Assembly: GCA_937976325.1 (NCBI GenBank)
Contig: CALJSD010000138.1
Span: forward strand, 1-6,905
Direction: 5' to 3'
Length of the DNA: 6,905 bases
From: an uncultured Carnobacterium sp.
GTDB taxonomy: Bacteria > Bacillota > Bacilli > Lactobacillales > Aerococcaceae
Below, in pieces: positions 5,788 to 6,905 of this stretch. The notes beneath the pieces are model-generated. The model did no database searches. It was not told the origin of the DNA and saw nothing but the letters and a program-made list of their open reading frames with translations. Every line of letters begins with the position of its first letter. The first letter of the stretch is position 1. The translations under genes were made by a program, and so were the position numbers.

Positions 5788-6522
5788 CTAGTCATCCGTG
5801 AAACGGACTGGTTTTGTATTTTTAATGCTATAGATTTTTTCGATTTTGCCATCATGCCATACGATACCGTGAAGCGCGCCGCCAAAAACAGCTCCGCCAT
5901 CGATACCGATTTTGCCATCATGTTGCCATAATTTCATAAAGTCGCCATCTTCGTTTAAGCCACGTAAAGGTGTGTGCCCGAAGATAATCGTTTTGCCAGT
6001 GTTGTTGGCCCCTTTATGGAATGGCTCACGAATCCAGTAGAAGTCTTTTGGCTCAGTGTCATGCCAGTCGTCTAAGCGTAAATCCACCCCAGCATGCGCT
6101 AAGAGCAAGTCGCCTTCATCGATAAAGAGAGGACGCTCTCTTAGAAACGCGATGAGTTCTGGATATTGCGCTTTAATCGCTTCGGCATCTTCCACAGGAT
6201 TGACCGGAGTACCTTGTGGGCGACCTAGTAAGTCGTTAATTGTCGTATCCCCATTGTTTCTGAAGTAGTGTGGAAAACGTCCTTCAGGATCGTCAATAAA
6301 TGCCAGGAACATCACTTCATGATTTCCCATCAAATACCATGCGTTTTTCTCTTTCGCATATTTCATCCCTGTTAGGACACTACGTTTATTGTCTGGTCCA
6401 CGGTCAATCAAGTCTCCCATGAAGACAAGTTGCTGAGTTTCTTCGTCCCAGTTTTGAAGCATTTCTTCCATCATGTCTGCTTCGCCGTGAATATCACCAA
6501 TAATAAAATATGTTTTTTTCAT
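5788..6522 (-). CDS. PPP-family metallophosphoesterase (serine/threonine phosphatase or ApaH-like)
   Basis: A 244-residue cytoplasmic dinuclear-metal phosphoesterase. The PPP motifs occur in order: GDIHG at 9-13 (metal ligands Asp10, His12), GDLIDRG at 36-42 (Asp37, catalytic-site Asp40 and Arg41), GNHE at 66-69 (Asn67, His68), AHAG with His143, and GHTP with His183. No signal peptide. Length is typical of bacterial single-domain PPP phosphatases (PrpE, PP1-like, symmetrical Ap4A hydrolase), and sequence alone does not separate protein phosphatase from dinucleotide hydrolase. It is the first gene of the operon that continues into the CPBP protease and the two-component system, with a 9-base gap to the next gene. 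GAGG at 6531-6534 lies 8 bases before the ATG, and a promoter lies directly upstream. Family secure, substrate not; cotranscription may or may not reflect a shared task. Confidence 0.93.
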   Translation of the reverse strand: MKKTYFIIGDIHGEADMMEEMLQNWDEETQQLVFMGDLIDRGPDNKRSVLTGMKYAKEKNAWYLMGNHEVMFLAFIDDPEGRFPHYFRNNGDTTINDLLGRPQGTPVNPVEDAEAIKAQYPELIAFLRERPLFIDEGDLLLAHAGVDLRLDDWHDTEPKDFYWIREPFHKGANNTGKTIIFGHTPLRGLNEDGDFMKLWQHDGKIGIDGGAVFGGALHGIVWHDGKIEKIYSIKNTKPVRFTDD

Positions 6523-6553
6523 TTTCTACACCTCAATTACTCTGTTACTGTCT

Positions 6554-6582
6554 ATTATAGCAAACTTTCGCATCAATATGAA
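6554..6582 (-). promoter_or_regulatory. Extended -10 promoter of the phosphoesterase, protease and two-component operon
   Basis: The minus strand shows a consensus -10, TATAAT (6554-6559), preceded by TGC (extended -10). A -35 of TTCATA (6577-6582, 4 of 6 matches to TTGACA) lies at 17-base spacing. Predicted start is near 6547, about 25 bases before the ATG. It is stronger on paper than the ABC promoter and fits constitutive supply of the sensor system. It lies just downstream of the preceding terminator. Confidence 0.75.
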
Positions 6583-6610
6583 AGAGGATTTGACTCATGA
6601 AAAAATTTGC

Positions 6611-6643
6611 AAAAAAAGAAGCCTTACTTTCGTAAGACTTCTT
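6611..6643 (-). terminator. Rho-independent terminator after the LPXTG protein
   Basis: Minus-strand arms at 6632-6643 and 6616-6627 pair over 12 bases with one G-U wobble around a GAAA tetraloop (6628-6631). At least five T residues follow (6611-6615). It starts 12 bases after the stop codon of the surface protein gene and isolates it from the next operon. Confidence 0.92.
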
Positions 6644-6655
6644 CATCATTTAACA

Positions 6656-6905
6656 TTATTTGTTTTCTTTTTTACGAGTGAATAATAACGCTGCCGCTAC
6701 AACCACAAGTACGCCACCAATGATAACAGTGAATCCTTTTGCTGTACCTGTATTTGGTAATTCAGGACGTTTTGGTTCTTCTGTTGTTGGAACTGCTGGA
6801 GTTTCTGTTGTTGAACCTTCAGTTGTAGTTCCTTCTGTTGTTGTTGAAGCCGTAGTAGTTGTTGCTTCTGTCGTTGTAGTACTTTCTGTAGTTGATTCAG
6901 TCGTT
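6656..6905 (-). CDS. LPXTG-anchored cell-wall surface protein (partial, C-terminal 82 residues)
   Basis: The frame is open from the window edge to TAA at 6656-6658, so only the C-terminus is visible. The first 40 or so residues are a low-complexity stalk dominated by Thr, Glu and Ser, with short repeats such as TTES twice and TTTEG twice. A Pro-containing spacer (PAVPTTEEPKRPE) leads to the sortase A signal LPNTG (residues 49-53 of the fragment, 6746-6760). A hydrophobic segment (about 58-75) and a basic tail RKKENK follow. This is a complete cell-wall sorting signal: sortase would cut between Thr and Gly and attach the protein to peptidoglycan. The functional N-terminal domains lie outside the window, so the protein's role (adhesin, enzyme or other) cannot be told. 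It is transcribed separately from the following operon. Confidence 0.93.
   Translation of the reverse strand, partial: TTESTTESTTTTEATTTTASTTTEGTTTEGSTTETPAVPTTEEPKRPELPNTGTAKGFTVIIGGVLVVVAAALLFTRKKENK
6781..6905 (-). repeat. Thr/Glu-rich low-complexity coding repeat of the surface-protein stalk
   Basis: The minus strand is built from imperfect ACA/ACT/GAA codon runs giving TTES, TTTEA and TTTEG units. Such stalks lift the functional domain of wall-anchored proteins through the peptidoglycan. The repeat continues past the window edge, so its full length is unknown; slippage-driven length variation between strains is possible. Confidence 0.7.

Noticed and set aside
6591..6600. TGACTCATGA, a possible half-site of the regulator upstream of the phosphoesterase promoter (minus strand has AGTCA, as in the exporter palindrome)
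   Set aside because: Only one 5-base half matches and there is no dyad, so autoregulation of the sensor operon cannot be supported from this.

Overview
The window looks like a low-GC Gram-positive chromosome (Bacillota, probably Lactobacillales or a close relative). Supporting signs are strong AGGAGG/GAGGTG ribosome binding sites, extended -10 promoters, Rho-independent terminators, a sortase-anchored LPXTG surface protein and protein families typical of Firmicutes. Genus cannot be fixed from this stretch. All genes lie on the minus strand, so transcription runs from high to low coordinates. Coding density is high, and no RNA gene, insertion sequence, phage gene or CRISPR array was seen.

In transcription order: (1) the C-terminal end of a Thr/Glu-rich LPXTG cell-wall protein (6656-6905), closed by a strong terminator (6611-6643). 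(2) A four-gene operon with its own extended -10 promoter near 6554-6582. It encodes a PPP-type metallophosphoesterase (5788-6522), a CPBP/Abi intramembrane protease homologue (5128-5778), a DesK/NarL-type sensor histidine kinase (3985-5109) and its NarL/LuxR-type response regulator (3320-3970). Gaps are only 9-18 bases, and the operon ends at an 18-bp-stem terminator (3249-3312). (3) A second operon with a separate promoter near 3175-3203. It encodes a 32-residue single-pass membrane peptide (3046-3144), an ABC ATPase (2101-3033), an ABC-2 permease (937-2091) and a second ABC-2 permease (1-940) that runs off the window.

The kinase, regulator, ATPase and two permeases match in order, size and family the Bacillus subtilis LnrJK-LnrLMN (YfiJK-YfiLMN) type of module, a two-component system driving an ABC-2 exporter that protects against membrane-active antibiotics such as linearmycins. 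The inferred logic is that the kinase senses an envelope-active compound, the regulator binds a palindrome upstream of the weak -35 of operon 3, and the exporter is induced. Features not explained by that model are the 32-residue membrane peptide at the head of the ABC operon and the CPBP protease and phosphatase cotranscribed with the two-component system. The peptide is the best candidate for something undescribed here.
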